A stretch of 64,000 nt of DNA. It comes from Cerrena zonata. Taxonomy: Eukaryota; Basidiomycota; Agaricomycetes; Polyporales; Cerrenaceae. This document shows positions 51,572-62,248 of the stretch, in pieces. Under the pieces are notes generated by a model, which had not been told where the DNA came from, searched no databases, and saw only the letters and a program-made list of their open reading frames with translations. The first letter of the stretch is position 1. The number at the start of each line of letters is the position of its first letter. The position numbers and the translations under genes were made by a program. Location: the NCBI GenBank assembly GCA_038087015.1, contig JASBNA010000013.1, positions 620,001 through 684,000 on the forward strand, in the 5' to 3' direction.

Positions 51572-53344
51572 ATGACTCAAACAGTTCATATCATTGACGT
51601 TGAAAGTGGGAACCTTCAGTCTTTGGCAAATGCCATCAAAAAAATCGGTGGTTACGATATCAAGTATATCCATAACTTGGAAGAGTTCAATGAATGCGAT
51701 AAAGAGATCAGCAAATTGTTATTTCCAGGTGTAGGTAATTATGGGCATTTTGTTAAAGAATTGCATGAAAGAAAGTTGAGTAAACCACTTCGCGAATACG
51801 CTGAGAGTGGTAGATCATTGATGGGGATCTGCGTTGGTTTGCAATCGCTTTTAAGTAGCAGTGAAGAAAGTGAAGGTATTGACGGCTTGAATTTTTTGGA
51901 ATTAAATTTACGGAAATTTGATAAAAAAGATGCAGTCTTTGTTGAAAAAAACCAGTTAAAGTCAATCCCACATATTGGATGGAATAGTATTACTAAAATT
52001 ACCGGTAAAAATGGAGAAGAATTATCAGCAAAGGAATCATTGTACGGTATGAATTTGATCAATAAGTATTATTTTGTTCATTCATATGCAGCCATCTTAA
52101 AGAATGAAGAAGATTTTAATACTATCAAGAAAGCAAGTCAAGAAGGTTGGGAGTTTGCTTATGCTAGATACGGTTCAGAAGTATTCCTAGCATCGGTAGC
52201 TTATAAAAATTTTTTTGCAACTCAATTCCATCCAGAAAAATCAGGTATTGCTGGTTTAAAAATATTGAAGAGCTTTTTGGAAGGGTCGAAATATTCTCAA
52301 GTTAATGAAAGTGATGTTCAAACCCATCAAGACGATGTTGAAACCACCTTGAGTGGATTATCAAGAAGAATAATTGCTTGTTTGGACGTTAGAACCAACG
52401 ACCAAGGTGATTTGGTTGTTACTAAAGGTGATCAATACAACGTTAGAGAATCTGGAAGCGATGGGAAAGAAGAGGTGAGAAACTTGGGGAAACCAGTTGA
52501 ATTAGCAACTAGATATTATTTACAAGGAGCAGATGAGGTTACCTTTTTAAACATCACATCATTCCGTAATTCACCAATTAAAGATTTACCAATGTTGCAA
52601 GTTTTAAGTAAAGCTGCGGAAAACATTTTCGTACCTTTAACCGTTGGAGGAGGTATCAAAGACTTAGTTGATCCAGTTACTGGGGAAGAATATCCGGCAG
52701 TAAAAGTTGCCCATTTGTATTTCCGCTCTGGGGCTGATAAAGTAAGTATTGGTTCAGATGCAGTTACCATTGCAGAAAATTATTATGCAAACAATAAGAT
52801 AAAGACCGGCAAGACTTCCATTGAATCTATTTCATCTACATTTGGTGTTCAAGCAGTGGTTATATCTGTTGATCCAAAAAGAAAATATTTGAGTTCACCC
52901 CAAGAAACAAGCATGCAAACAATTGAAATCAAAGACCCTTCCAACTACGGGCCAAATGGAGAAAAATACTGTTACTATCAAGTCACTTCTCAAGGGGGTA
53001 GAAAGACCCACGAGCTTGGTGCTCTTGAATTATGTCTTGCGTGTCAAGATTTGGGAGCCGGTGAAATTTTACTAAATTCAATCGATAACGATGGCTCAAA
53101 TAAAGGTTATAATCTTGAATTGTTAAGTCAAATAAAAGAACAAGTTTCAATTCCAGTCATCGCTAGCTCTGGTGCTGGGAAACCAGAACATTTCCAACAA
53201 GTTTTTGAATTGGATTGCGGTATCGATGCTGCTTTAGGTGCTGGTTTATTCCATCGTGGTGATTATGAAGTCAACGATGTGAAAAAATATTTACAGTCAA
53301 CTGCCAAAATGGACGTTAGATTAGATGATACCGTTGAATTATAA
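51572..53344 (+). CDS. HIS7: Imidazole glycerol phosphate synthase (glutaminase-cyclase fusion)
   Basis: This bifunctional enzyme makes imidazole glycerol phosphate in histidine synthesis and releases AICAR to purine synthesis. The 590-residue protein has an N-terminal class I glutaminase (HisH) with LLFPGVGNYGHF, the nucleophile Cys87 in GICVGLQS and the His/Glu pair in TQFHPEKSG. The C-terminal HisF barrel follows from about 265, with RRIIACLDVR (catalytic Asp), FVPLTVGGGIKD, AVVISVDPKRKY and LLNSIDNDGSN (second catalytic Asp). S. cerevisiae His7 is 552 aa. The frame is intact. ENP1, its S. cerevisiae neighbour (YBR247C beside YBR248C), lies one gene further on here, with PLC1 between. Confidence 0.98.
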   Translation: MTQTVHIIDVESGNLQSLANAIKKIGGYDIKYIHNLEEFNECDKEISKLLFPGVGNYGHFVKELHERKLSKPLREYAESGRSLMGICVGLQSLLSSSEESEGIDGLNFLELNLRKFDKKDAVFVEKNQLKSIPHIGWNSITKITGKNGEELSAKESLYGMNLINKYYFVHSYAAILKNEEDFNTIKKASQEGWEFAYARYGSEVFLASVAYKNFFATQFHPEKSGIAGLKILKSFLEGSKYSQVNESDVQTHQDDVETTLSGLSRRIIACLDVRTNDQGDLVVTKGDQYNVRESGSDGKEEVRNLGKPVELATRYYLQGADEVTFLNITSFRNSPIKDLPMLQVLSKAAENIFVPLTVGGGIKDLVDPVTGEEYPAVKVAHLYFRSGADKVSIGSDAVTIAENYYANNKIKTGKTSIESISSTFGVQAVVISVDPKRKYLSSPQETSMQTIEIKDPSNYGPNGEKYCYYQVTSQGGRKTHELGALELCLACQDLGAGEILLNSIDNDGSNKGYNLELLSQIKEQVSIPVIASSGAGKPEHFQQVFELDCGIDAALGAGLFHRGDYEVNDVKKYLQSTAKMDVRLDDTVEL

Positions 53345-53877
53345 TAACTTTATAGACTTAATCATACATATAGATTACAAATCCGTCGATTCACCGGGGA
53401 AGTTTACTCAAAACTTTAAATCTGGTTGACGAGTAGATCACAATACCCTTTGTAAAACGTTGGCCCCCCACACAAGCCTTTTTGGGTGCCAAATCACCAG
53501 GCAGAAAGTACTACGATTCTACGCCAGACCGTGTAGCCCTCTTTCCTCGAGCATACGCTCTTCGTCTTTTACCTTCAAGCTTCATTCTTGTTGCAAAGAT
53601 CAAAGTCGTAAAGTAATTTTTTTTTCTCTTTTTTCTTTTGGGGTTGAAAAGCAGCGAGTTTCAAGCAGCTTTAAGCTTTACATCTTCTTAACAACACGTT
53701 TACAATAATTAAGAATACTCTGTTGTTCTTTATATGCCTAAGCTTAGTTGAATTTGGAATACATGTGTCTGTGATTGAGCTATTGGAACTGGCTAAAGTT
53801 GTGTCATTTGAAAACTACATAATATCCTTATGGACCATAAATCCAGATAAACATCCAGCAAACAACAAGACTCTTCG
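53345..53877. other. Intergenic, HIS7 / PLC1
   Basis: 533 bases: the HIS7 3' end and PLC1 promoter/leader. Short frames here (53460-53708, 53723-53932) overlap or abut PLC1 and have no protein-like features; the second begins without an ATG. Confidence 0.55.
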
Positions 53878-56800
53878 ATGGATATTCCTAAGGCTAGTAC
53901 CAATCATAGAGGATCTACGTCAGGCTTGCTAGCTTCGAATTCCATGAGTGGAGGTAGTGAATCAAGCTCTCCTCAAGTCTCATCGATTAAAAAAATCAGC
54001 TCATCACCAATTCTGTCAAACCTTCCACGTATCTATCATAATTTAAGAGGTTCTGATAAAAGCAACCAGATAGGAAGCTCGAGCAGTAATGATAGCACTC
54101 CTTCGAGTAAAACCAATTTTCTCAAGAAGATCTTGAGTGGAGGGAGTAATAGATCTAGTGAAGATTTGAATGAATCCATTTCTTCTCCTTCTCCACCTCC
54201 TTTGGCTAACACTCCACCAACACCACCGACTCTTTCAGTGCCTGCTAATAATGAGCATACCTTCGAGCAATCAGATAATCTAAGCATGCCCCTTGGTGCA
54301 TCAAATTCGTCTTCAAATGAAGCATGTGCTGGCACCAATAATCCAGAAAGTCGGCGTCTTAGTACTGAAAATCGTAGAAGAAGCATTGAAAGTCACTTAA
54401 CATCATCATTAGAGAACGAGTCGAATTTTTCCCAAATCAAAAATAAGGATCACTCGAAAATCCCTTCTGTGTTTTTAAATGAAGGTCTACCCTTACTTAA
54501 ATTCTCCCATAAATCAAAGAAGAGAATATACATTAACTTCGATCCCCATAGTCTTTTATTTTCCTGGAAAAGTGCTCCAACGTCGGCATCGATGCTTACT
54601 TCTACCAGTAGACTACTTATGCCTTCAACTTCCCATACTCTGAAGTCAAAGACCTACGAATTTTCAATAGACGAAATAAAAAGTATCACTTATCAAAGTG
54701 ACGCTTCTAATTACAGAGAAGAGCTTCATGTTTCTAAGAAATTTGAAGATCAATGGCTTTCAATGATATACTATGATAATAAAAAGAAAAAATTGAAAAC
54801 CTTACATGTTATTGCAGATACCCAGCACGATTTTAAAAAACTAGTAGCAGTTATAGAAATTGCCACTAGATTGAAAAACGACTTGACCAGAAATTTTTTC
54901 ATTGATTATGAAGACGCTGATGATTTTAAGAAAAGTATTGTTATGGGGAAGGCTATCGAGGAGAAAGACAAACAAGTTAAAGAATTCTTAAGTTTCAATG
55001 ATATTTTGAAATATCTGAAAAGGCTTAACATTAACATAAATCCAAACTATTTGGAGAAGATTTTCAATCGTGTTTTATTATCTAATTCTTCCACCACTAA
55101 CTTATTAGAATCTCAAAAGACTTTAGAGGATGACTCTTGTCACTTTGAACCTCAAGCTTTAGAACAATCTTCTCTGCTACCTGTTTCAAAAAATGTTAAT
55201 TTTACTTCCTCACCCACCACTTGCTTAAATTTTGAACAGTTCAAAGAATTCGTTTCTATCTTGAAAACAAGAGAAGACATTAATTATATTTGGCAGAACT
55301 ACTGTGATAAGTTCTCGCATGTGATGTACATTAATCATTTCAAAAAATTTAGTTTAGAAGTTCAAAATGAATCCTATTCCAACGAAAATTTGACTAAAAT
55401 TTTTAGGAAGTTCAGTGGGACATCAAATGATTTTTGGGTACCGGAAAATCTTAACAATTATTTATTATCAAAATATAATACGCCCTTCAAAGATATTGAC
55501 TCTGATGAATCTTATTTTGATCATCCTTTAAATGAGTATTTCATATCTTCATCTCATAATACCTACTTAATGGGTCGTCAAGTTGCTGGAGATTCTTCAG
55601 TGGAAGGGTATATCAAGGCATTACACAGGGGATGTCGATGCGTGGAAATAGACGTTTGGGACGGTACAAACGATGAATTGGGGGACCTGGTAAGTGAACC
55701 CATAGTAAGTCATGGGCATACTTTTACCACCGAGATTTCATTTGAAAACGTGATAAAAGCAATCAAGAAATACGCTTTCATTACCTCGCCTTATCCTTTA
55801 ATTATCAGTCTAGAAATCAACTGCTCCATAGAAAACCAATTGAAAGTTGTTCAAATTTTAAAAGATATTTTGGGAGAGACTTTAATCACCGAACCTCTTG
55901 ACGACACAAATTCGCTTCCAACTCCATTGCAGTTGAAACATAGGATACTTGTCAAAGCCAAGAAGACCAGTCCTTTTACAAACCTTGTGGGGAATGATAT
56001 TGGCAATATTATGTCCACCAGCACTACGACGTCCTTCAGTGAAGATAATAGCACCAATAATGGAACGACTCCAAGCAGAAGATCGTCTTTTTCTAGTTTA
56101 AAAAGGAGACGAAAAGGAGCTAAAATATCTGACCAACTTAGTGACTTGGGGGTGTATCTTCAAGGTATCAAGTTTCGAAATTTTTCCTTACCCGAATCAA
56201 AAACATTCAATCATTGTTTCTCCTTGAGTGAAAAGTCATTCAACAGCATGTTGAAAGACCCTGTCAAGCAGTCCTCAATAGATAAACACAACCGAAAATA
56301 TTTCATGAGAATATATCCTTCCAAAATGAGACTACGGTCTTCGAATTTCATTCCGATACAATACTGGTCCCATGGCTCTCAAATGGTAGCTACTAATTGG
56401 CAAACTTATGATTTGGGTCAACAGATCAATGAGTCCATGTTTGAATCAGTCCGTAAAAAGGGTTTTGTGCATAAACCTCTTAATCTAAGAAAACCATTGC
56501 TAAAATCAGAAAAACATCCAATGGAAGATATAAAAGAGTATAAGTTTAATATCAAAATAATAAGTGCACATCAACTCCCGAAACCGAAAAATACCGTTCT
56601 CGCCATAAACCCTTTCATCACTTTTGAGATCATTGGAGCCCGAAACGTCTTTTGGGATCCTGAATCATGTACTCTGAAAACACCAATGGTCTCCGAAAAC
56701 GGATTCAATCCGATTTGGAATTCGACTTTCAGTGGGAAAATCGTCAGCGGAAACGAGTTAGTCTTCATTAGACTTCTTGTCAATTCCTCATCGTCTTCAA

Positions 56801-56952
56801 AACCAGAAGAAGTTACTACTCTTGGGATCTTTGTCTCCAGACTATTCGATCTAAAAACTGGCTACAGATATCTTCCGATCAACGACTTATTCGGTGAGGA
56901 ATTAGTTTATTCCTCTCTTTTTCTCAAGATAAACTACGAACATGGCTCTTAG
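53878..56952 (+). CDS. PLC1: Phosphoinositide-specific phospholipase C
   Basis: Plc1 cleaves PIP2 to IP3 (precursor of inositol polyphosphates) and diacylglycerol. The 1,024-residue protein has a Ser/Pro-rich N-terminus (1-200), a PH-like region, EF-hand-like helices (about 370-530), the X box with HPLNEYFISSSHNTYLMGRQ (catalytic His560) and CVEIDVWDG (Ca2+ ligands), and VSHGHTF (His612). The Y box (about 755-870; YWSHGSQMVATNWQTYDLG) and a C2 domain (about 890-1020) follow. S. cerevisiae Plc1 is 869 aa; the excess is in the N-terminal tail and the X-Y linker (about 715-755, Ser/Thr/Arg-rich), a usual site of autoinhibition. Frame intact; ATG at 53878 is the first in frame. Its S. cerevisiae homologue YPL268W is not near HIS7, so this placement is lineage-specific. 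Confidence 0.96.
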   Translation: MDIPKASTNHRGSTSGLLASNSMSGGSESSSPQVSSIKKISSSPILSNLPRIYHNLRGSDKSNQIGSSSSNDSTPSSKTNFLKKILSGGSNRSSEDLNESISSPSPPPLANTPPTPPTLSVPANNEHTFEQSDNLSMPLGASNSSSNEACAGTNNPESRRLSTENRRRSIESHLTSSLENESNFSQIKNKDHSKIPSVFLNEGLPLLKFSHKSKKRIYINFDPHSLLFSWKSAPTSASMLTSTSRLLMPSTSHTLKSKTYEFSIDEIKSITYQSDASNYREELHVSKKFEDQWLSMIYYDNKKKKLKTLHVIADTQHDFKKLVAVIEIATRLKNDLTRNFFIDYEDADDFKKSIVMGKAIEEKDKQVKEFLSFNDILKYLKRLNININPNYLEKIFNRVLLSNSSTTNLLESQKTLEDDSCHFEPQALEQSSLLPVSKNVNFTSSPTTCLNFEQFKEFVSILKTREDINYIWQNYCDKFSHVMYINHFKKFSLEVQNESYSNENLTKIFRKFSGTSNDFWVPENLNNYLLSKYNTPFKDIDSDESYFDHPLNEYFISSSHNTYLMGRQVAGDSSVEGYIKALHRGCRCVEIDVWDGTNDELGDLVSEPIVSHGHTFTTEISFENVIKAIKKYAFITSPYPLIISLEINCSIENQLKVVQILKDILGETLITEPLDDTNSLPTPLQLKHRILVKAKKTSPFTNLVGNDIGNIMSTSTTTSFSEDNSTNNGTTPSRRSSFSSLKRRRKGAKISDQLSDLGVYLQGIKFRNFSLPESKTFNHCFSLSEKSFNSMLKDPVKQSSIDKHNRKYFMRIYPSKMRLRSSNFIPIQYWSHGSQMVATNWQTYDLGQQINESMFESVRKKGFVHKPLNLRKPLLKSEKHPMEDIKEYKFNIKIISAHQLPKPKNTVLAINPFITFEIIGARNVFWDPESCTLKTPMVSENGFNPIWNSTFSGKIVSGNELVFIRLLVNSSSSSKPEEVTTLGIFVSRLFDLKTGYRYLPINDLFGEELVYSSLFLKINYEHGS

Positions 56953-57094
56953 CTCCTCTATATATTCCTTGAACCAATGACCTTATGACTATTTACTAGT
57001 TTATATTTAATGATATGCTATTTTACATAGACAACACTAGAAACGTTATGAGCTCGTGCGCGACTTTTTTTTTTTTTTACTGATTTTTTTTTTC

Positions 57095-57115
57095 CTCATC
57101 AGAAGATTAGATGAG
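57095..57115. promoter_or_regulatory. Inverted PAC cores before ENP1
   Basis: CTCATC at 57095-57100 and GATGAG at 57110-57115 lie 66-86 bases before the ENP1 ATG, next to long T runs. GATGAG is the core of the PAC element common in ribosome-biogenesis promoters. Confidence 0.5.
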
Positions 57116-57180
57116 ATGGAGATATCAAATACAAGTTATAGATTCCATTTACAGGCTCAGAAAGGTCGATAGGATAGACG

Positions 57181-58560
57181 ATGGGTAAAATATCAGTTTC
57201 TGAAAGCAAGGGTAAGCAGCGTCATAACCCCTTGATGAGAGATATCTCCAGTCAAGGAGGAAATTTGAGGGCGACCCCAAGATCAAATAACGAATCAAAT
57301 GGTAAGGAAGAAGAAGAAGGATATTTGGATGCAGCCACTTCAAGAAAGATTTTGCAATTAGCAAAAGAACAGCAAGAGGAGTTGGATGCCGAAGAAAACC
57401 ATGTTGAAAATAGACCAAGTTTTGCTGAATCACTCAGAACTCAAGACAACGAAGAAAGTGAAGATGAAGAATACTCTGATCTTGAAGAAGAAGAAGAGGA
57501 AGAATTTTACGATGAAGAAGATGTGCAAATTGATGAAAAAGATGCAGCTTTGTTTGAAAAATACTTTCAAAATAATGAAAGCTCCAATAACGATGGTTCT
57601 ATAAATTTAGCTGATAAGATTTTAGCTAAAATTCAAGAAAAAGAATCTTTTAAAGAGCAACAAGCAAACGGTGGAAGACCAGAAGATGCCGTTTTGTTAC
57701 CTCCTAAGGTGATTATGGCATATGAAAAAATTGGTCAAATCTTGTCTACTTATACTCATGGTAAACTTCCAAAGTTATTCAAAGTTCTACCATCGTTGAA
57801 AAATTGGGAAGATGTTTTATACGTTACCAATCCTGAAAAATGGACTCCTCATGCAGTATATGAAGCCACAAAATTATTTGTTTCCAATTTACAAGCTAAT
57901 GAAGCCCAAAAGTTTGTTGAATCTGTTTTATTGGAAAGATTCAGAACCTCTATTGAAGATTCAGAAGATCATTCATTAAATTATCATCTTTATAGAGCAT
58001 TGAAAAAATCTTTATATAAGCCAGCTGCATTTTTCAAAGGATTTTTATTACCCTTGGTTGATTCTCATTGTTCAGTAAGAGAAGCTACTATTGCTGCATC
58101 AGTATTAGCTAAAGTTTCGGTTCCAGTTTTACATTCTTCAGTTGCATTAACTCAATTAGTTCAAAGAGATTTCAAACCTCCAACTACAGTTTTCATAAGA
58201 GTTTTGATTGAAAAAAAATATGCTTTACCATATCAAACTTTAGATGAGCTTGTGTTTTATTTTATGCGTTTCAGAAGAGCTGCTCAACAAGAAAATGATA
58301 ATATGATGGAAGAAGATAATCAACCAAATAAAAAGGATAACTTACCACCTTTACCAGTTGTTTGGCACAAGGCCTTTTTGTCGTTTGCCCAACGTTATAA
58401 GAATGATATAACTGATGATCAAAGAGATTTCCTTTTGGAAACCGTTAGACAAAGATTTCATCATGCCATTGGACCTGAAATCAGACGTGAATTGTTAGCT
58501 GGTAAGCCAAGACTCACTTCTGAACCAGTGAAAGAGGCGGTTATGATAGATGCCTTTTAA
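57181..58560 (+). CDS. ENP1: Bystin-family 40S ribosome-biogenesis factor Enp1
   Basis: Enp1 joins 90S/pre-40S particles in the nucleolus, is needed for 18S rRNA processing and leaves in the cytoplasm after Hrr25 phosphorylation. The 459-residue protein has a charged N-terminus with the basic start (GKISVSESKGKQRHNPL), a strongly acidic Glu/Asp block at about 92-120, and the folded bystin domain from about 165: IGQILSTYTHGKLPKLFKVL, WTPHAVYEATKLFVSNL, YKPAAFFKGFLLPLV and a conserved C-terminal FAQRYKNDITDDQRDFL. S. cerevisiae Enp1 is 483 aa. Frame intact. It converges on the MATE gene. Confidence 0.97.
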   Translation: MGKISVSESKGKQRHNPLMRDISSQGGNLRATPRSNNESNGKEEEEGYLDAATSRKILQLAKEQQEELDAEENHVENRPSFAESLRTQDNEESEDEEYSDLEEEEEEEFYDEEDVQIDEKDAALFEKYFQNNESSNNDGSINLADKILAKIQEKESFKEQQANGGRPEDAVLLPPKVIMAYEKIGQILSTYTHGKLPKLFKVLPSLKNWEDVLYVTNPEKWTPHAVYEATKLFVSNLQANEAQKFVESVLLERFRTSIEDSEDHSLNYHLYRALKKSLYKPAAFFKGFLLPLVDSHCSVREATIAASVLAKVSVPVLHSSVALTQLVQRDFKPPTTVFIRVLIEKKYALPYQTLDELVFYFMRFRRAAQQENDNMMEEDNQPNKKDNLPPLPVVWHKAFLSFAQRYKNDITDDQRDFLLETVRQRFHHAIGPEIRRELLAGKPRLTSEPVKEAVMIDAF

Positions 58561-58794
58561 ATTAATTAAATCGTCATTGTCATTTTGAAAAGTGTATTTT
58601 TAGATAATTAATGTTTTAATATTATATTAGAATGAACAGGTTTTGATCGTAGAAGCGAAATACAATTTAATGAGACAAATGTTTCCTTACAGTCATGAAG
58701 AGAAAGTATAAATAAGTATTCATTATCTAATGTGAAGTCTCTGACAAATATAGATGCGTATTTTTTTATTCTATTTAATAGTTCAATAATTTGC

Positions 58795-60586
58795 TCAAAC
58801 ATGGCCAGCAGGACTAGAAGTTCTCTTGTGAGCTTCATCACATAACTTGTCAAAATTGGCAAATAAGGCATAATAACTTTGAACAACCCCAATTATTGTT
58901 AAAGCAACTGTGGAACCAATCCAAAGACCATGTAAAGATCCCTTCCATTTAGAGTAGAACGAAAGATATATGGATAAAGGAATTCCTACTACATAATATG
59001 AAAATAAATTGACAATACCTCCAATCTTTGTCTGACCTTGTCCTCTTAAACAGCCGGCAGAATTAGCATTCATTGCATCGGAAATTTGCATAAGAGCAAT
59101 TAACCACATGATCTTTTTAACTGTTGAGATAACAACTTCATCGTTAGTGAAAAGTTTAGCAATTGGAGTTTGGAAGAAGTACAAAGCTGAAAAGTTTAAG
59201 ACTGAAATGAGTAAACCAAAACTTAATGCAACTTGAGTTGATTTTTTAGCAGCTTCACCTAAACCGGCACCTAAAAAGTTAGCGATTCTGGTTGAAGAAG
59301 CAATTCCAATAGCAAAAGGAACTTGGTATGTCAATGATGCCATTGTAGAACCAATTGATTGAGCAGCGAGTTCGATAGTACCCAAATAGGAAGCCATTAA
59401 AGTTAAAATTTCAAAAGCCAAAAATTCAGCTTCCAACATGATGAGACCGGGAATTGCAAGATATATCAATTTATCCCAAGCTTTGAAAGCACCTTTGATG
59501 TCTATACCACCCCAGCAAATCAAAGGATGTAATTGAGAAGGGGTATCCTCCGCTTTGACAAAATAAACGGTACAAATGTATAATCCTATTGCCATAAGCC
59601 AGTAATTTATAGCAACTGCCATTGGGGCACCTAAATACCCAAACTGGTTAACGAAGAAAATATTCATCAAGAGGTTAGAAGGAGCAGCGAATAATAAAAC
59701 GTAGGTTGAGATGTGATAAATACCTTGAGCTTGCAAGAATCTTTTACCACATTCAAAAAGTATATAAGCAGGAATACCTGGGGTAATATACTGAAGATAA
59801 ACAGCAGCATATTTTGCAGGTTTCTTTGTCTGGAAGAATAAGAGTGATTAATCTATACCCGAAAAACAACCAGGTGATTAATATTGGTAACATAATGACA
59901 AAGATTAAGGCAGTACATTTTTGTAAGTAAACCCCAACCAATCTATAATTCTTAGCACCAAATGCTTGTGGACATAAAGTATCTAAAGCGGTAGCAATAC
60001 CTTGAATTGTAGCATAACCAGTAATATTTGCAGTCATGGCACCCATAGAAACAGCTGCTAATTCAACTGCTCCTAAATGACCCACGGTGAACACAGAAAC
60101 TGTTGAAAGGGAATTTTGTAAAAGAAAAGTTAAAACTAACGGGATTGATGACTTAACCAATGATTTTAATTCAATAGATGCAGTAGTAGAAGTTATCTTA
60201 TGAGATGAAACAGCATTTTCAAAAGTTTCAGCTACCTCATCATCATCTTCGTCATGTGCAATAGGAATTTTATTATCTTTTAAAAGTTCCCTTTCTTGTT
60301 CTATTAATTCTCTCGAGATGCTGGATTTACGACGAACTTTCAAATTAGAAGTTCCGGCAGAGCTCCCCAACAAAGGAGCAGTTTCAGTAGCAGCGAAAAC
60401 AGGGGCATTGGAACCAGCGTATGCCAAAGGTTCGTTATCGTCAGCATCAATTGCTGAATTCTTAGGAGAACGAATGAAGTCAGAAGGAAGAAATAAGCCC
60501 TGCTTACCCACCGAGCCATACACCGTCGACGCTCTTCTCTCAGAGTTGGAATGGGTAAACTGATGAGACTTGTCTGTTGAGGACAT
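58795..60586 (-). CDS. MATE-family multidrug/ethionine-resistance transporter (Erc1/YDR338C-like), one apparent +1 frame break
   Basis: MATE transporters export organic cations or metabolites using an ion gradient. The ATG at 60586 (MSSTDKSHQF) leads a ~135-residue hydrophilic cytosolic tail with an acidic patch, then helices from ELKSLVKSSIPLVLTFLLQNS and the MATE signature AVELAAVSMGAMTANITGYA. After LILPDKE the frame diverges and ends at 59753. The +1 frame, read from 59821, restores PAKYAAVYLQYITPGIPAYI and continues to 58795 (including GTIELAAQSIGSTMASLTYQ). One extra A at about 59821-59823 explains it. The joined length is about 596 residues with 12 predicted helices, close to S. cerevisiae Erc1 (581 aa). 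I treat it as one intact gene with a likely sequence error; substrate unknown. Confidence 0.88.
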
Positions 60587-60951
60587 TATCTCTAATTTGT
60601 ATATTCAAAGTAATCAAACAAGACTTCCTAGTTTCAAAGCTGGTTTAAAAAATCTTCATGGAAAGATGGGATTAGGACTAATTTTTTTTTTTTTTTTTCC
60701 AATTTTATAATTCAGCGATAAAGAATTACACACCCGTACCGCTGAAAATTCCGTACTTTATCTAATAGTTATAAATGATAGAAAAGTAACTTACAAAAGG
60801 GTCCTTGATAGAGATGGAGAGAAAAGCTTAATATACATTGAGAGAGTTTTAAGTTCTATACTATACTATACAAGAATTTTATTTAAAAAGAGGCTGAAGA
60901 CATGGAAATTCATTGTTAATCATTTATATTGGATCATTGGTCGATATTGGA
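60587..60951. other. Intergenic, CAF40 3' end / MATE promoter
   Basis: 365 bases holding the CAF40 3' untranslated region and the MATE promoter, with a T run at about 60680-60698. A 14-base direct repeat (ATATTGGATCATTG, 60926-60939 and 60944-60957) spans the CAF40 stop codon. Confidence 0.55.
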
Positions 60952-61929
60952 TCATTGCTGATCGTTGATATTGGATAAGAGTTGGGCCAAACATCTTTTG
61001 GTGGCGATATCATCTTGTAAGATGAGAGAGAACGTGCCATCTCTTAATGGTTCAGGTAAAATGTTGGCCAAAGCTTTTCTAGCTTCTAAATTATCAGATA
61101 ATCTCATATAACATCTAACCACATGTTTTAATAATCTGCAAGAGCTATTGGAAGGTTGTTGTTGGGAAGCTTGAGTGGTTGTGCTTAATTGTTCGATCAT
61201 TTTAGATAAAACTGAAGCCACGGTATGGAATCTTTCATAAGTAGTACATATATAAGATAAACCTTGATCATCCAATAAAATTTTTTGTAAAATAAAGATG
61301 GCCACGGTTTTAGATAACTCAGACGATATTTCCATAATATTCAAACATAATGGAACAATTTCAGTTGTTAATAAGAAATTAATAACCTCTGGAGTATCAT
61401 TTTTAACTAAAGCTCCAATAACTCCTAAACTAGTAAGTCTCAAATATTCAAAAGATCTTTGTCTTGCATTAGTTGATAAAAAGGGATATAAGTATAATGG
61501 TAAGTTGGCACTCAAGAACCAACCTCTGGTTTGAACATTTGACGCAACACATTGGAGTAAAGCTAATGCATTACATACTCTATTTGAAACTGATGCGGTT
61601 AAAACTGGAGGATTTAAAAATGGATAAACAGAAATTATCTCTTCCAATAAAACAGTCATTACCCCAAACGAATTCCATAAAACTAAAGCTAAATCATCAT
61701 ATTGTTCTCTTTTCTTACCCAATTCTAATAATGCTCGTTCTCGATTGGTACCCGATACTAATTCGGATATCCATTGGTAAATCTGTCTATCGTTCAAAGC
61801 CTTATTCTTCGAGCTGGCTCCACTTGCATCTGCAGGGTGTACTTCTTGCACTGGTGGTGTAACTTGATCTGCCACCGGTGGTGCTGCTGCTGCTGGAGCT
61901 GCTGCTTGCGCAGCTGCTGTACTATACAT
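60952..61929 (-). CDS. CAF40: CCR4-NOT complex subunit Caf40 (CNOT9/Rcd1)
   Basis: Caf40 is the armadillo-repeat subunit of the CCR4-NOT deadenylase and binds Not1 and effector proteins. The 325-residue protein has an Ala/Pro-rich N-terminus (1-45), then the Rcd1 fold: [78 protein letters not shown] and the C-terminal [27 protein letters not shown]. Caf40 is among the most conserved subunits of the complex. S. cerevisiae Caf40 is 373 aa, mainly from a longer tail. The ATG at 61929 is the first in frame. Intact. Confidence 0.97.
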   Translation of the reverse strand: MYSTAAAQAAAPAAAAPPVADQVTPPVQEVHPADASGASSKNKALNDRQIYQWISELVSGTNRERALLELGKKREQYDDLALVLWNSFGVMTVLLEEIISVYPFLNPPVLTASVSNRVCNALALLQCVASNVQTRGWFLSANLPLYLYPFLSTNARQRSFEYLRLTSLGVIGALVKNDTPEVINFLLTTEIVPLCLNIMEISSELSKTVAIFILQKILLDDQGLSYICTTYERFHTVASVLSKMIEQLSTTTQASQQQPSNSSCRLLKHVVRCYMRLSDNLEARKALANILPEPLRDGTFSLILQDDIATKRCLAQLLSNINDQQ

Positions 61930-62174
61930 TTTATCTATTCCAACAGCTTCCTTCTCTCAAATGTTCCGGTGTATTCCTTATAATAACACAGCAGTTGTTG
62001 TTCACTTATTCAATTTGTTTAGTTAAACCCGTTTGTAGTTTATAATAGTGGTGAATTGTTGTTGAAACGAAGCTTGAAAAAGCAAAAGGTTCTTTTCAGT
62101 TCTCAAAAAAAGAAAATTATTCATAAAGACCCGTACATTTTAAAAGACATGATTTCGACAAAAAAAAATTAAAA

Positions 62175-62248
62175 CGACCTCGGAGAGGCTCGAACTCTCG
62201 ATCTTGAGATTAACAGTCTCACGCCTTAGCCAACTTGGCCACGAAGTC
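62175..62248 (-). tRNA. tRNA-Asn (anticodon GUU)
   Basis: A 74-base cloverleaf: acceptor GACTTCG with CGAGGTC, D-arm GCCAAGTTGGCTAAGGC, anticodon loop CTGTTAA (GTT) on TGAGA/TCTCA, and T-arm GAGAGTTCGAGCCTCTC with a B box. It is nearly identical to S. cerevisiae tRNA-Asn(GUU). No intron. Discriminator base G. Confidence 0.97.

Noticed and set aside
53723..53932. Short frame upstream of PLC1
   Set aside because: It has no ATG at its start, overlaps the PLC1 coding start in another frame and lacks protein-like features.
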